DNA of 48,079 bases from Tieghemiomyces parasiticus (GCA_027575765.1 JANBPT010000282.1:1-48079); one strand, 5' to 3'. Positions 10,644-23,186 are shown, numbered from the stretch's first letter. Program-made: numbers and translations. Notes: generated by a model from the letters alone, not told the origin.

Positions 10644-12274
10644 TTAGGACCTCATAGATTTCCAATGGCCATGAAAAGATCCTGGCTTCCCTGTTTCGTA
10701 CCGGGATACTTACCCCCTCACCTTTTCATAGAGGTCCCTACCCCTCCCCCCAACCTCTCACGCCACCTTACTCTGCCGGTTCATTTTAGCCCTCTGTTCC
10801 ATAAACTATCTTGTTCGTATAGCCGATTCTTTCCGGCTCGTTAACACGCTGGTGACGTGCGCAGGGCCCCCAGTTGTTGCACTACTGTGTGAGTCCAAGC
10901 CAGGTCCGCAGTCACCAATTAGACCAGGGGGCTTGGAAGCGTCTTGATGGATTAGGAGCTAAGTTCGAAAAGGCAAATTGTGCTGCTGTATGTTAACATT
11001 GGGCCCGAGTGGGGATGTGGGAATATATCTGGCCTGGCACTGAGTGGTGCCGTGGCTAATGTCGCCGTCGGCGGGGCTGCAATGACTCTGCCCTGTTGCC
11101 AAATCCTGCAATATCCTTGGCCGGCGGAACATCTGAGTAAGTAGGACGACCGTCTACGGTTAGTGTGGTACAGTTAAAGGCACAGGTTCCATCAGCCAGG
11201 AAGGTGAATGGGGGATTATCTAGGGGGGAGAAAGGAAGCTGTGACATCACCGCGACTGCCGGCGAGGTGTGTATCAGACCATTGAGCGTGCCAGTGTTGT
11301 CCTAGGTTTTGGCTGCAGGAGTTCGAAAAAGTGGCGGTCAACGCCGGTACAGCTCCTACACCATAAACAGCAGGGGCGAGAGGAGGGGAGAGGCGCCAAG
11401 GAGCTGGTCGCTAGCAACCACTGGATGTCAGCAATCGAATTATTGTCCAAGAGCTCGTCAGACCAAGCGGTGCCACTTGGAACGGCTCCCAAGCATAATC
11501 AGGCGATTGGTGCGGGCGACCGCTGAATGAGTTCAAGGCGGTGGGCGTGACTAGTTGGGACCCGCCGCGACGACCACGTCGGACTGCATAGTCTTCCTAG
11601 CCATTCATCCAGCCCGCCAACCTTTAGTCTTGCTCCAGTAATATACAACCTTTCATGGCGGAGTGGAAAAAATAAGGGAAGGAAAGCTAATAACGGGGGG
11701 GGGAATGGGCGGGTGAGGGTCACACACATCCCACGCACGCACCCTTGACCGGACTGCTCACAATATCATTTTTCTTTTTCTTTTTTTTTTCACCGCCTAG
11801 CCTGAGTTAGCCTCTTGTACCTATAGAGACTATCTTTGGCAAGACCTGTCTTTTTTTTTCTTCTTTTTGCCCACCGCTTGTCGACTTTAGGCGAATCCCT
11901 GTGTCTCCCATAGTTCATCTGTTAATCTTCATTTAGCAAGCACGACTGTCCCTGTGCCGCTACGACCCTGTTAACCCCCACCTAAGCGATCCGGTCTGGC
12001 TACCCTTTCGTACAAGATCTTACGTCGTCCACTAAGGGATCCAGCCCACGTGTCTCTCCCCCATAACAGTTCATAATATCCGGGGGGCCACCACGAATCA
12101 ACCCTGGCTCCTTATCCCTCTGACTGATCGTTCAACTGTCAATTAGTCACCCCTAGCCTCCTCCACTTGCTAAACCCCCGACGCCGCACGTCCATGGGCC
12201 CAGCTTCACCAGCCCGAGTATACTCTGTCCCGGTTCGGATATAGCACGCAATGCTTTACAGTACAAATAAGACC
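10644..12274. other. 1.6 kb intergenic region with pyrimidine-rich promoter tracts
   Basis: This is the region between the phosphatase stop and the inferred ATG of the Myb gene. It holds T/C-rich tracts at about 11766-11800 and 11848-11870, typical of fungal promoters. A minus-strand frame at 11056-11250 reads fairly protein-like (PPFTFLADGTC) but has no start context, family or partner exon, so I do not call it. Confidence 0.5.
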
Positions 12275-15200
12275 ATGCAGGTAAGTGATGCCGCATGAGC
12301 CTGGCGACCAGCCTTATCGGTCGGTGCCATCGCCCAGGTGCGGTAGTGGTTTGAATAGAATGGCCGTGTATACATTTTTTTTGTCTGCTGCCGTACACCA
12401 GTCCACCCAACCACTCTAGCTCTTTCTGACTTACAGCTTGGGGCCGATTGCATTACCGTCCTACCTGACTGCAGGCCCCGGAGTCTCCCGCGTTTCCGTC
12501 GCCCACGGGCGACCGGGAGGAGTCGGGTGATGAGCTCAGCCTCCTCAACGAGCTTCTCGAGCAGCTGACCGCCAGCCAGCCCACGCTGCCGGCTAGCCAG
12601 CCTCTGAACCTGGACCAGCGAAACCTACTGGCCGCCCTTATCAACGGTACGTTTGACGTGGGACTGGCCGGACACACCGACCCCACAGCTGCGATGGCCG
12701 CCCCTTTGACAGTCAATGTTGTCCGTCCTGCCGCCGCGCCCCCATCGACGCCCGTCGGCCTCCTACCAACCCTGTCTGTTGAGCCAGATGGCGACATCGC
12801 GCCGCAGGTCGGCGATCCCGACCGGATACCCAGCTCGACTCCGTCCACACGCGCCGGTACTCCCGTCATCGTCCGCACTCCCTGGACCCCGGGCGAGGAT
12901 GCTGCCCTGCGCCAGGCCGTGGAGCACTACGGAGCCAACACAGAGCAGTGGCCGGCCATCGCCGCGTGCGTGCCTGGTCGCGGCAACAAGAGCTGTCGTA
13001 AGCGTTGGAATCAGTCACTGGACCCGGCTCTCCGCCGCGGTGCTTGGACGCGCCAGGAAGACCTGATCCTGGGCCATGCCGTCGAGCGGTACGGCCATCA
13101 GTGGAGTCGAATCGCCCGCATGATTGAGGGCCGCACCGACGACCAATGCGCCAAGCGGTGGCGCGAAGCCCTAGATCCAGCCATCGACCGAAATACATGG
13201 ACGGTCGCCGACGACACCCGTCTGTTGGCTGCCGTGGCCGAGCTGGGCAGCCAGTGGCAGCGAATTGCCGCCCGCCACTTCCCAGCCCGCCCGGGAGTTC
13301 ACTGTCGGAATCGCTGGCGCCAGCTCACCCGCGAGCAGCGGCGGCAGGGGCGCGGTCATAAGCGGCCTATTGACGGCCCGACCGCCGCCCCGGCAGCGGT
13401 GATGGTGGGGTTGCCCCCGGCCAAACGGCCTAAACCCACCGAGACCACCTCCCGTCCGACCGAACGACCGGCCCCCCTGGCCATCCGACCTCTAATCCGG
13501 GCCCCTGCACGCCCACCGATCCAGTTCACGCCAGTGGTCCCACCTGCCCTTCCCCATGCCGCACTTCCTATCCTGCCCAACACCAGCCTCCCCGTCCCTC
13601 TTCCTACGACGGTGCCCGATCTAGAGCTGCTCCCGTTACCCGATATCTCCCTACCCAGCGAGCTTCCGCCACCGGATGCGAACTGGAACGCTTCTTTCCA
13701 GTCACTTTTCGCGGAAGGGACGGCCTCAGAATTTGATGTGACCCTCGATAGTCTACTGCAGAGCCTGGGGGACCAGGGCCCGGGCGACGCCGCCACTGGA
13801 TTTACATTGGACAGCCTCCTGGGCGATGAACTGGACTGCGTGAACCCCGGTCTCGACGCCCTGGACCTGTCTACCCAGCTGAACTTTGCGCCGCCCAAGA
13901 GCGTTGACCTGTTCGACGCCGCCGGTATCCTGGGCGCCTCCGGTAGCCGCACCCCGAATCCGTGGGGTAAAGGTTCCGACCTGGCCGATATCCTCAGTCG
14001 CGCTCTGGCTAGTATGGAGCAGGAGCAGAGCGAGGCGGCGAACGACGAGTCGAAGACAAAACCGAGAGTCCAGAAGCCGAAGAGACTGAAGCCTAAGAAG
14101 AAAGTGGCGTCGGCAGTGGTGACCGCCGTGCCATCACCCCCACCACCGACTCTTCCGGCCACTTCGCCGCCTCCCGCTGCTGACGTGGTGACTCGTACCC
14201 CGGAGAGCGTGTCCAGTCCAGCCCCGGCTGAGCCGTCGTCACCCGGCGAGGGTACTAAAAAATCGCCGGAGGTCGCGAGCGAGGAAGACCAGCAGCTCCG
14301 TCAGCGGCTGGATGAGCTCAACCTCTCGCTCTACGGGTGCGCATTGGAGGACTGTAAAGAGGCATTCCGCAATGCGCCCCTGCTTGTGCAACACGCAAGG
14401 GCCGCCCACGGTGACGATCCGCGCCTTAAGGCCCCAGGGGCCCGGCCCTACTGCTGCGCCATGAACGGCTGCTACCGCACGTACAAGAACGTGAATGGCC
14501 TACAGTACCACATCTTCCACTCCAAAGGCTCGGCGGCCCACTTCTTTCCGGCGCCGGACGGTAGCATCAACGAGACACTGTGCGAGGAGAAGCCCTACAA
14601 GTGCCCCGAGGCAGGCTGCCGCAAGAAGTACAAGAACGCCAATGGTCTACAGTACCACCGTCTGCACACGCACCAGATGGCCCCGACGCCGGCTGCCACT
14701 CCGGCCGCTTCTTCGGCTCCGTCCCCCACCCGGCCGATCACCGCCCCGCTGGCTCGTAGCCTGACGGCCGCCGTCGGCCTCCCATCAGCCCTTCCGCCCC
14801 CGTTGGACCGGGCCTATCCTCACTCGCAGCCCACCTCCCCGAAGTTGGCACCGGTTACCCCCGTTGTCCCCGCCACACCCACCCCGGCTTGTAAACCCGT
14901 CCCGTCGACCACCTTGATCGACTCGCCCTCCCCATCCACGGTCCTGCTACCCACCCCGGCCAGTACCGCTGTTGCTGTCGCCGCTGCCTCCACCCCGGGC
15001 GCAGCCACCGTCCCGCCGCCGCCGCCGCCCGTGGCTACCCCACCGGCGCGCAAGTCGCCCGCTCCCAAGGCAGCGACGGTGAAGGTGACGACTTCTCCGG
15101 CCACCCCAAAACCGATCCCAAAATCCGCCCCCTCCCGAACCAAGCCTAAGGCCAAGGCCAAACCGGCCACCCCGCGGGCCCCGGCAAAACCCGGGAAGAC

Positions 15201-15804
15201 AGCACCCGTCAAACCCAGCTCGAAGCCCAGCCCGTCTGCTGTGGACACCCAGGCTGATCGCAAGTCCACCTTGGCTAGCGTACGACTTTCGAGCAAGGAA
15301 CTGGCTGAAAAGATCGACCGCACCTTCCATCCGTCCAACTACGAAGAGTTCTTCAAGTCACGCCCGTCGGTACTGGATAGCATCAGCCCGCACCTGCAGT
15401 CATCCCTACGCCAGGGTTTGGGCACAGCGCTGTCGCCGGCTAGTCGGGCGTCCGTGGTGGCCGCCTACGCTGCCGAAGTAGCTAAGCTGCCTCGGGTCAC
15501 CGCCATCGTCCCTGCCGTCACTTCCACTGCCGCTGCCACCCCCGTTGTGTCACCCGCACCGGTCATCTCGGACGACGTCCCGACACCCCCCTCTAAAGCG
15601 AACCCCGAGCCCGTTACGGCCTCAGCCCCGGCCCTTCCTCTTCCGCCCCCAGTCCCTGAGACCTCGATCGCCCTGCAGGTGTTTCGCTGTCAGGTTACGG
15701 GTTGCCAGGCCCCGGAGTTCGGGTCCCTCAACGAGCTAGCCGAGCACCTCGAGATGGTCCATCCGCTACAATTGGTCATCGAGGCCTCGAAGCACGAGGT
15801 GTGA
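12275..15804 (+). CDS. Transcription factor with three Myb repeats and Sfp1-like C2H2 zinc fingers
   Basis: The model is a two-codon first exon (12275-12280, ATG CAG) before a perfect GTAAGT donor, a 194-base intron, and exon 2 at 12475-15804 after CTGACTGCAG; the phases match and give 1111 residues. The first in-frame ATG inside exon 2 would be at 12694, which would lose the Leu-rich N-terminus (DELSLLNELLEQL). Order: Myb repeats at about 137-183, 190-235 and 242-287 (RTPWTPGEDAALRQAVEHYG, RGAWTRQEDLILGHAVERYG, NTWTVADDTRLLAAVAELG); an activation-like region at 400-470 with TLDSLL twice; a basic patch; C2H2 fingers at about 621-645, 660-690 and 709-737; a long Pro/Ala/Lys-rich linker; and a fourth finger at 1071-1099. 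Fingers 2 and 3 carry CYRTYKNVNGLQYH and CRKKYKNANGLQYH, the signature of Sfp1, a TOR-linked regulator of ribosome genes. DNA binding is secure; targets are unknown. Confidence 0.85.
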
Positions 15805-16639
15805 CCGCTATTTTTGTGTGTCTGTTGCCCCCCCCACTCGTATCTTCGTCAGTGTTGTCATTCCAGCCGGCGGTCCTTTTCCAATTCCCGGCCATGTACA
15901 ATCTTCCCCATCCGCATCCTCTGCACTCCTCTCCTTTCCACCCCGTCCGCCGTTTGTTGACTACCGTCTCTTAATTGCGGCCTGCGTGTTTCCATTCCTT
16001 TTTTTTTTGTTTAGCCTAATATCCCATACTGTATGTTCCATCATCCACATTTCTCCACCCTCTTGCTAATCATCTCTCCTCCCTCTTGCCGACTTTTTTT
16101 TTTATATCTTTGCGCCTTCGCCTTTATTTTGCAACCGTGTAACTCGAGTCACTGCTTGTCGTCTCTAGTTGAAAATTAAACGCAATAATCACTAGCGGTC
16201 ATTCTGCCCCCGTTGTATCCATTAGGATAGAGGTGGCTACATGGGAAATAGGGTCTGGCCACCAATTACCACTGAATTACCAAGGGTAGTATTGTTTACA
16301 GCCAGTCCAATTGAGTGGGCAGCTTTCTATATGGGTTGGCATTGAATCCTGTTAGATCTGCGAAACTAGGGATTTATCAGCCAAACTAATACTATACTCA
16401 ATGACCACTTGGGGATAGTCGGTGCCACGATTCATTTATCGGTGTCCTTTGTAATAAGGACGCCGCAGTACATTACAGATCAAACGGCCAACAGCACTTT
16501 GAACTTAGTCCAGTTGATTGCGTAAGCCGAAATCGACACCAGGCGCATCACAACTGGCGTGACGGGCCGGTGGTAAGTTTATTCCTTCTGCCACACCCAC
16601 CTGTCGCCAATATTCTCAAAAAGTAACCGACCTCACTCG
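15805..16639. other. Convergent 3' intergenic region
   Basis: This separates the Myb gene from the leftward PRP24 gene. It starts with T/C-rich sequence containing T runs near 16000 and 16095, as expected of fungal 3' UTRs, and an AAATTAAA near 16173. No coding signal was seen. Confidence 0.5.
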
Positions 16640-19600
16640 TCATTTTTTAGGGTCAGTGCTGAGGAAAAGGCGGCGGAAGTCATCGTTCGACTTGCCCTGT
16701 GGCTGAGCGGACGGTATCGGGGCCAGTGACGAGACAGTCGGTTGAGGAGTAGTCCGTAGTCCGCTAGTGTCCAGTTTACGCGTCGGCCGGCGTAAGGCCC
16801 GCGGGGCAGTTAGCGAGGACAGTGGGGCAGACGACCGTGTCGCGTCGGCTTCCTCGGACGCCTGTGGTACAACGTGCTGTAATTTCAGCGGCCGGCCTTT
16901 GACCCAGCGGTCATGGAGTCCTGCCACCGCCCGGTCAGCCTCCGCTATAGTGGCGTACGTCACAAACACTTTGCTGCCCTCCTTGTTGACGTGTACACGC
17001 GTTACATCGCCGTACTCGGCACACAGACTACGAACCTCGGCGAGCACCAACGGCCTGGCGAAATTAGTTAGACGAACGGTCGCCGTGCGTGCTGGATTGG
17101 CCGCTGTGGCCGCCGGATGGGCTGCCGGTGGGGGCCTGCCACCAGACGGTTCCGCAGTGGGATCGGCAATCGCCACAGAGAGTGTCTGGTCGTCTAACGG
17201 GATACCATCGAGGGTCGCGATAGCCCGGGTGGCAGCGGCGGCCTCGGAGTATTCGACAAAAGCGAATCCACGCGAATTGTCCCCACCTGGGAACCTCACA
17301 TCGACGAGAGTGCCAAAGGAGGAGAACATCTCCCGAATTTGGTCAGGTGTGACAGCTGGGGTCAGGTTGCCGACGACCAGAACCCGGGGGTCGCGCAGCT
17401 TGGGTACCACGGCTGGTGGCGTCGCCTTGGCTCGCCGCGTGTCGGAGATGGCCACGCTCAGGGCGAGAGTCGTGCCCGGCCAGGGCTGGCCATCTAGCGT
17501 CGTCACTGCCCGGCAAGCGGCGGTGGCGTCGTCAAATTCGACGTAGGCGAACCGGCGCGCCTTGCCCCGCCCAGCAGCCGGGAGTCGAACCTGACGGATA
17601 GGACCGGCTGGCTCGAACAGCTCGCGTAGGGCTGCCTCGGTGGTGCCCGCAGGGAAATTGCACACATACACTGTACGCGGGTCAGGCCCTCGAGCAGCCA
17701 GGGGCCGGACAGTTACGGTGCGATCCGCCAACGTTTTGCCATCCCGACTGGGCGCGGCCCGGGCTGCCATCGCTGGCGTGCAAAATTCCACATAGGCATA
17801 CCCCTTTAGCGTACCGGTTAGATCCCGGACCAAGTGAACGTTGCGAACAGATCCAACGTCAGCCAACCAGGCCCGCAGGTCGGGTTCGCGGACGGCGGGC
17901 GATAGATTGCCCACCAGCACCGTACGGGTAGCCGAGTCGTCACCATTGGTGCCGGAAGTAGTCAGGTCGTCGGCCTTCCGGTCATTTGGGGGCGTGGTTC
18001 GTTCCGTCTCCGGTCTCACGGGGCTCATGACCCTGGTCCGTTTCGTTAGGGGTACCGGCCGTGGGAGTTCATGGGCCTCCGACTCAGACAGTGCCTCATC
18101 GGCCGCGGATCCCACCCCAGACTCGGGGCTTAGCTTACGCTTGGTCGCGGGCTCCGGTGCATTCTCCGAGTGGCGCGCACGTTCGCGCCGTTTCTTCTTG
18201 TTGTCGCGGTCTTTTTGTCGGCGGCGCTCCTGGCGCCCTTCCTCCGTGACCAGCTGTTCGGCCTGTTCGGCGGCCGTGCGCTCGGCCCGAATTTCCAGTG
18301 TTACTCTCATTTGGTCCACGTGCGCATGAGCTAGCTGAACTTCCCGGGGGGTACCGTACTTCTGTTCAAAATCTAGGTACCGAGCAAATATCTGCTCAGG
18401 CCAGTCTAGCGTGCGACGCACCAGACCTGAAAGAACGCGACGAGTGGTGTCCGTAGACTCGTGGCGAAGGCAGAAATCAACGTACTCGAGCCACACGACC
18501 GCAGTGGTGGGGTGGCAGTCGATGATTGCTTGCCAAATGGCCCGGGCGGCGGCCACATCATCAAGTACTCGCCACGCTACCTCGGCCTGGTAGCGTTCCA
18601 GACGGAAATATGGATCGGGTACGGGGGCCGAACAGATAGTGCGGAGGTGGGCCTGGGCCTCGTCGAAAGCCACGTGCAACACCGCGGCACCTCGGTCAGT
18701 CGTGTCGCGGTGCCGCCAGCGGCGTTCAGCCAGATCAGCCAGCAGAAGCACCACCACCTCATCCGGTTGCGGGGCCACTTTGAAATAGGCCAGGCCGCGC
18801 GCCAGGATATCGGTAGGGGCGGGTGCTGCCGGGTGGCCTAGTGAGTCGAGGCGGAGGTAGGTCGCCCACAGGGCACCCGACCAGGGACAGTTGCGAACCG
18901 CCCGGTCACACAGCGTGGCCGCATCATCAGTCGCAGGTGGGTCGGCGGCCAGCTGGGTGCGAAAAGTCCAGGCGACGTCATAACAAGTAGGTTAGTTAGT
19001 GTCTGGTTCGAAGGACAAAATGCGGCTAGGCTGGTCAAGTATCCCAACCCTTGGAAGGGTAGATACCCCGTTTTTCCCTCAGTCCCCTGGGTTTTCCATG
19101 TTTGCTCGCCAAGAGGTCGACGGTTACTTACCTCGTGGTCGAGGCACACCTGCCACAGGCTGGGGTTCAGAAAGTGCACTGCGAGGGCTCGTTCGTAGAG
19201 GGTGCGCACCTCCCCGGGGTGGGTGCCAGCAGGGTGGCGCCGCAAAGCGTATACGTACTTGTGGTAGACCGATAGGTGGTCGCCGGTGGCCACCAACTGA
19301 GCCTCGAAGGCCTCCCGCTTCCGACCCTGCTCCATTGCTCGGCTATAGATCCGGTTGGCCTCAGGTAGGGCGGTCGCGTAGTCCGCCGGTCGGTAGTTGG
19401 AGACGAACGTGGAGTAGTCGGTGAAGAGATCGGATAGGTGGGCGCTGGGCCGGGCGAGACGGGCCAGATAAAGCGCATCGAGATGGACGACCTGGGCCCG
19501 GACTGCTTCTAGATCGGTCAGGCTTTCGAGGTGGGCTTGCTCCAAGTCGCGGACCGCGGAGAACACGAGGTGGCCCGCCGAGTAGTGGCCTACGGTGGCC

Positions 19601-20175
19601 CGCTCGGCTGCCGTGCATACAGTCCGAGCCCGCGCCAGGTCTAGCGTCCCCGCCGCTAGGGCGTCCCGAACGAAGTCGAGGAAGGCCAGCCAGAGCGGGA
19701 TGGAGAGGTAATCGTCGACAGCCGCGGTATACAAACTGATGACCGGGTCAACGTCGCCAGCGGTCGCGCAAGTGGCAGTTCGCACGGCCAGCCACCGTCG
19801 CCATACGTCCTCCGGCAACCCGGACACGCGGTGCATGGCGGCACAGGCGGTTTCCAAGGCCGCAGTACAGTGATGTTCATCGAGGAGGGTGATACGTTCG
19901 ACGTGCTGCGGGTAGAGGTAAGGGTTGGCCTGCAGCTCGGCGTCCAACTGGGCTAGGCGGGCGGCCACGGTCGGGTCAAGCTGAGCGGTTAAGGATGCGT
20001 CAGGCGTTGAGTCTGGCGAAGGGGCGGCCAAGGACCCGGCCGTTGCTAACGCAGGAGACGGGTTCACGCCCTCGTCCTCTGACCAATCCACTTCGACCAT
20101 GGGCCCAGGCCCCATGGGTTCGTCCTCGATGAGAGAGAAGTCGCTATCGCTATCACTGCCACTAGAGCTGAGCAT
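16640..20175 (-). CDS. PRP24: U6 snRNP recycling factor, Prp24/SART3 type (HAT repeats, four RRMs, LSm-binding tail)
   Basis: Two exons, 20175-19132 and 18952-16640, with a 179-base intron (donor GAG|GTAAGT, branch CTAAC, acceptor TTTTCGCACCCAG). The phases close exactly and give 1118 residues. The N-terminus is acidic and Ser/Asp-rich (SSSGSDSDSD). Residues 65-560 are HAT repeats, including CDRAVRNCPWSGALWATYL, very close to the SART3 repeat across the exon junction. A basic nuclear-signal-like region follows at about 585-620. RRMs lie at about 692-766, 775-851, 871-944 and 971-1043, with RNP motifs such as VLVGNLSP and GYAYVEF. The tail KSNDDFRRLFLS (about 1102-1113) is the LSm-interaction motif. 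The family anneals U4 and U6 snRNAs to regenerate the di-snRNP in the nucleus. The HAT plus four-RRM layout combines features of SART3 and yeast Prp24. Confidence 0.93.
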
Positions 20176-20609
20176 GGTGTATTACTATGGGTGGAGGGTG
20201 GAGGGAACCTGGAATCGGTGGAACTGGCTAATGGCACAAGACAACCGTACGGTCCGACAAGAGCCACGGAATAGAGTGAATGCGGCTAGTAGACTTTGAG
20301 TTGAACGAACTGGGCAACGTTAGCCTAAATGGATGCCGTAACTGGGATTCGCCCTTGAGTAAATCCGTGCAGCCCATAGTATTTCGGTACTGTCGGCTAA
20401 CTGTTGATTTCCCTGCTGGTTTCGAGTCGCCCGGTAGGTCCCACAGCTTCACGGACGCATGCCGCTGTTACCTGTCCATCCCAAACCTATGTAGACCGAT
20501 ACGTCACGTCAATTCACCACCGAATTCAGACTGCAAAGGCTATCACACCAACACACGCTCTGCCACGACCTCCCGCGGACGAATCGAAGGTGGAATCAGG
20601 ACGTTGCAC
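20176..20609. promoter_or_regulatory. Divergent promoter between PRP24 and an unrecognised gene
   Basis: 434 bases separate the two start codons. No TATA box is obvious in either direction, unlike the secreted-protein genes. A plus-strand frame is open through this stretch into the first exon of the right-hand gene, but its translation is not protein-like and I regard it as leader DNA. Confidence 0.4.
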
Positions 20610-22911
20610 ATGGCCGACAGTCCACCGTTGGCTGCCAGGCTACGGCAACTGGCCAGACTGAATCAAACTCGCCATACTTTGCAACAGAAACAGAAGGTAG
20701 GATCGGACTGTACGGCATCATCGGTCACCGTGCGGTCTCGGCGAGTCAACCATCGGACCGCGTCACTGCACCCTAATCTAACCCTTTCGCCCGGCTTCTA
20801 AACTACAAATCTTGCCTATCCTACTGTAGAACCTTGATGAGATTCTGAAAGATATCGCCACGGGCCACGGTCTCCTGGCACAGTTTCGCCGCTGGAAGGC
20901 CGAACAAGCGCCCATCCTAACGTTTACCCACCATGCCACACGGTCTGCCTCGCAGCAGACGGGATGGGGATACGCGGTGGAGTTGACGATAATCTACCAT
21001 CAATCCATGCATCTCCACGGGTGGTTCAGTAAGTCGCTTCTTCGCATTCACAGGCAGCTCGCGGAGAGAAGAGAAGAAAAATCACCGCGCGAGCCCATGC
21101 CGAGTTGAACCCATTCTCCCTCCGCACCTCCTACCCACCGGATCCGCCGGCCTAGAGCGGTCCGCTAACTTTCTGTCAGCTCTCCCCTGCCCACCCTACT
21201 ACAACGTGGAATGTAGTCCAGGCTGACCTTACGCGGGCCGACCTGCACGGCATGGAGGTCGAGGGCAAGCTATCGGCCTACCGCCCTATCCGTAATTTTC
21301 CGCTCCCACACCTCGTATCCGCCCACACCAAGAGGTATGCCAGGCCCGGGACCCAAGTCATTCTCGGTATGTCCTCCAAGGTCACCTCTCGCCTGGGAAT
21401 TTCATCTCGCTTACATTGCTCTTTTACCTTTTCGTGTATTCCTGCTTCCTATCCCCTTTCCGCCTTGGAGCCACTTCGTCGTCGCCGTCGACCGGGACCT
21501 GCTGCTCTGGCCCCTGCATATCATCCTCCGATTGGTTTTCCGACCGAGGTGGTCGTCTGACCTCCAAGGTAGGTGGCATTGCCCGGCCACTGGGCCAAGC
21601 TACTTGAGCATGGGAACGTACTCGACATTCTGGACAATATGGTCCACTCTAACAAAGTCCGAGCGATTAGTAACCCCCACGCCGCTTCTCTAATTTTCTC
21701 TGCGGTCTGTCGCCTGGGTTATCCATACCACGTCGACCCGGATCACTACGGCACGGCCCCAGGAAAACTGGGCAGTCTCGACTTTCCCCTAGGCTCGTTA
21801 ACAGTCGACATGTGGGACTATATCGCACCGGCTGTGCCACCGTCTCCCGTACCGGTCTTCGGCGGGCTATCCGTTCCATCCTTCGTACGGTTTGCTGGCC
21901 AGTTGGCGGCCTCCGACCAAGTACGTCTGTCCCTCGAAAAAAGCACGGCTACGTTTACCATTGTACTGCTCAGGTACGTGACCGCCACCATCGTGGCTAC
22001 ATATTCAACCTACTCACCTACTTTGCTAATGCTTGTCTTTCTTGCCCGCCTTTGACGACAGCCTTGGCAAAGGGATATCGCTACCCAGCTTCAATTAGCA
22101 CTGCCTTTCCGATGGGAGATTTGGTTCCATCTCGCTGCGGTTGCACCGGGGACTGACGTGGATGTACAAAAAGGCCTGCTGAGTAGGTGTCTCCGCGGCC
22201 GGGCCGGCTGGTAAGTACCGAGACACCCTTCGCCCGATGCTTTCGGGTCGCCACCGTGACTAATCAGGGTTAGGGCAGCTCTGTTGATGTGCCGAAAGAA
22301 GGTTGGCCCGCGGGTCGTTACCGATCGCCGCCATTGGGTTATGGTCCCCGCGACCCGTAGATCCGTCACCCTAGCAGACAATCCGCGACTGACTTCATCT
22401 GACCTGTGAGCGTCTGTCACTGCCCTCTCCCTTCACCACTATTCCGGGATCCCAACGGGCCAGTCCCCCACTGGCCGATATTGTGATCCGTCATAATCTG
22501 GCCGTTCTATGTAGCCCCTTGGCGCCGGAGCCAGTGACGCTCCGTTTGGAACCTGACAAGCACGCCGGTGCCTCTCACTACGTCCTGGCTATCAAAGGCC
22601 AGGATTCGTTCCTTAACTTGACGGTTGTGGTGGCGCTGGTTGACAACCTGTTCCGTATGCGAGTAGACACCTCACCCGATACCGATTCGGGGCCAATCCT
22701 CGATCTGTACCGCATGTTGCTACGCCTGCAGGTCGCCGCGGAGGCGGTTGGAACAGTCCGGACCCAAGTGGGCCCCGAGAACCCCAGTATCACGGCATAC
22801 GTCGCCGAGTGTGCAGCGGCCGTCCACCCTTGGCGCTCCACCACGCCACCATGCGCCATAGTACTACCCTGGGCCATTCGACCGGTCGACGAGGACATAG
22901 TGCCTGGGTGA
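20610..22911 (+). CDS. Unrecognised intron-rich protein (at least six exons)
   Basis: Exons supported by sites and phase: 20610-20696 (AAG|GTAGGA); 20830-21028 (after CTGTAG; donor A|GTAAGT, phase 1); an exon from about 21217 (after GTAG) to a donor near 21316 or 21358; 21573-21973 (after CAAGGTAG; donor AG|GTACGT, phase 2); 22073-22186 (after GGCAAAG, donor AG|GTGTCT); and 22464-22911 (after GGGCCAG), ending in TGA. The joint between the third and fourth of these does not close in frame with any good donor, so a small exon at about 21472-21570 or a sequencing error is possible. Features seen: a Leu/Arg/Gln-rich helical start (ARLRQLARLNQTRHTLQQKQ), alternating strand-like segments, HWAKLLEHGNVLDILDNM, FRWEIWFHLAAVAP and a hydrophobic FLNLTVVVALVDNLFRM near the end. 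No signal peptide or clear membrane segment. I cannot assign a function. Confidence 0.65.
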
Positions 22912-23186
22912 TGTCGTATTCTTAAGTAAAGGATCATCGAGACTAGTCAAGCTAGCGCCTGGCCGCAGCCCTAGGCAATTTGACGATACAGAACGACTTG
23001 GCGCCTTTGTCCTGCCAAGGCAACCCCCTGTCGAGTAGCCCATCGATATATTTAGATTATATATATTAGAAACGAACGTAGAAGACATATACACGCAAAA
23101 GAGTGGATTCCGCGGGTATGGGGTCGTGTTAGCAACACTCCGACCAGTCAACGCTTAGACGCTAGGGCCCTAGCCTATATATGGCG

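Noticed and set aside
13356..14162. Long minus-strand open frame of 268 codons
   Set aside because: It lies wholly inside the Myb/zinc-finger gene on the opposite strand, is Ser/Gly/Arg-rich without motifs, and is the expected shadow of GC-rich coding DNA.
16767..17546. Plus-strand open frame of 259 codons
   Set aside because: Antisense shadow of the RRM part of the PRP24 gene.
20280..20609. In-frame upstream extension of the unrecognised gene at 20610
   Set aside because: The translation is not protein-like and covers the divergent promoter; the ATG at 20610 begins the helical Leu/Arg/Gln-rich segment that continues through the first splice.
22091..22420. Minus-strand open frame over the 3' part of the unrecognised gene
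   Set aside because: Overlaps supported plus-strand exons and shows no motif.
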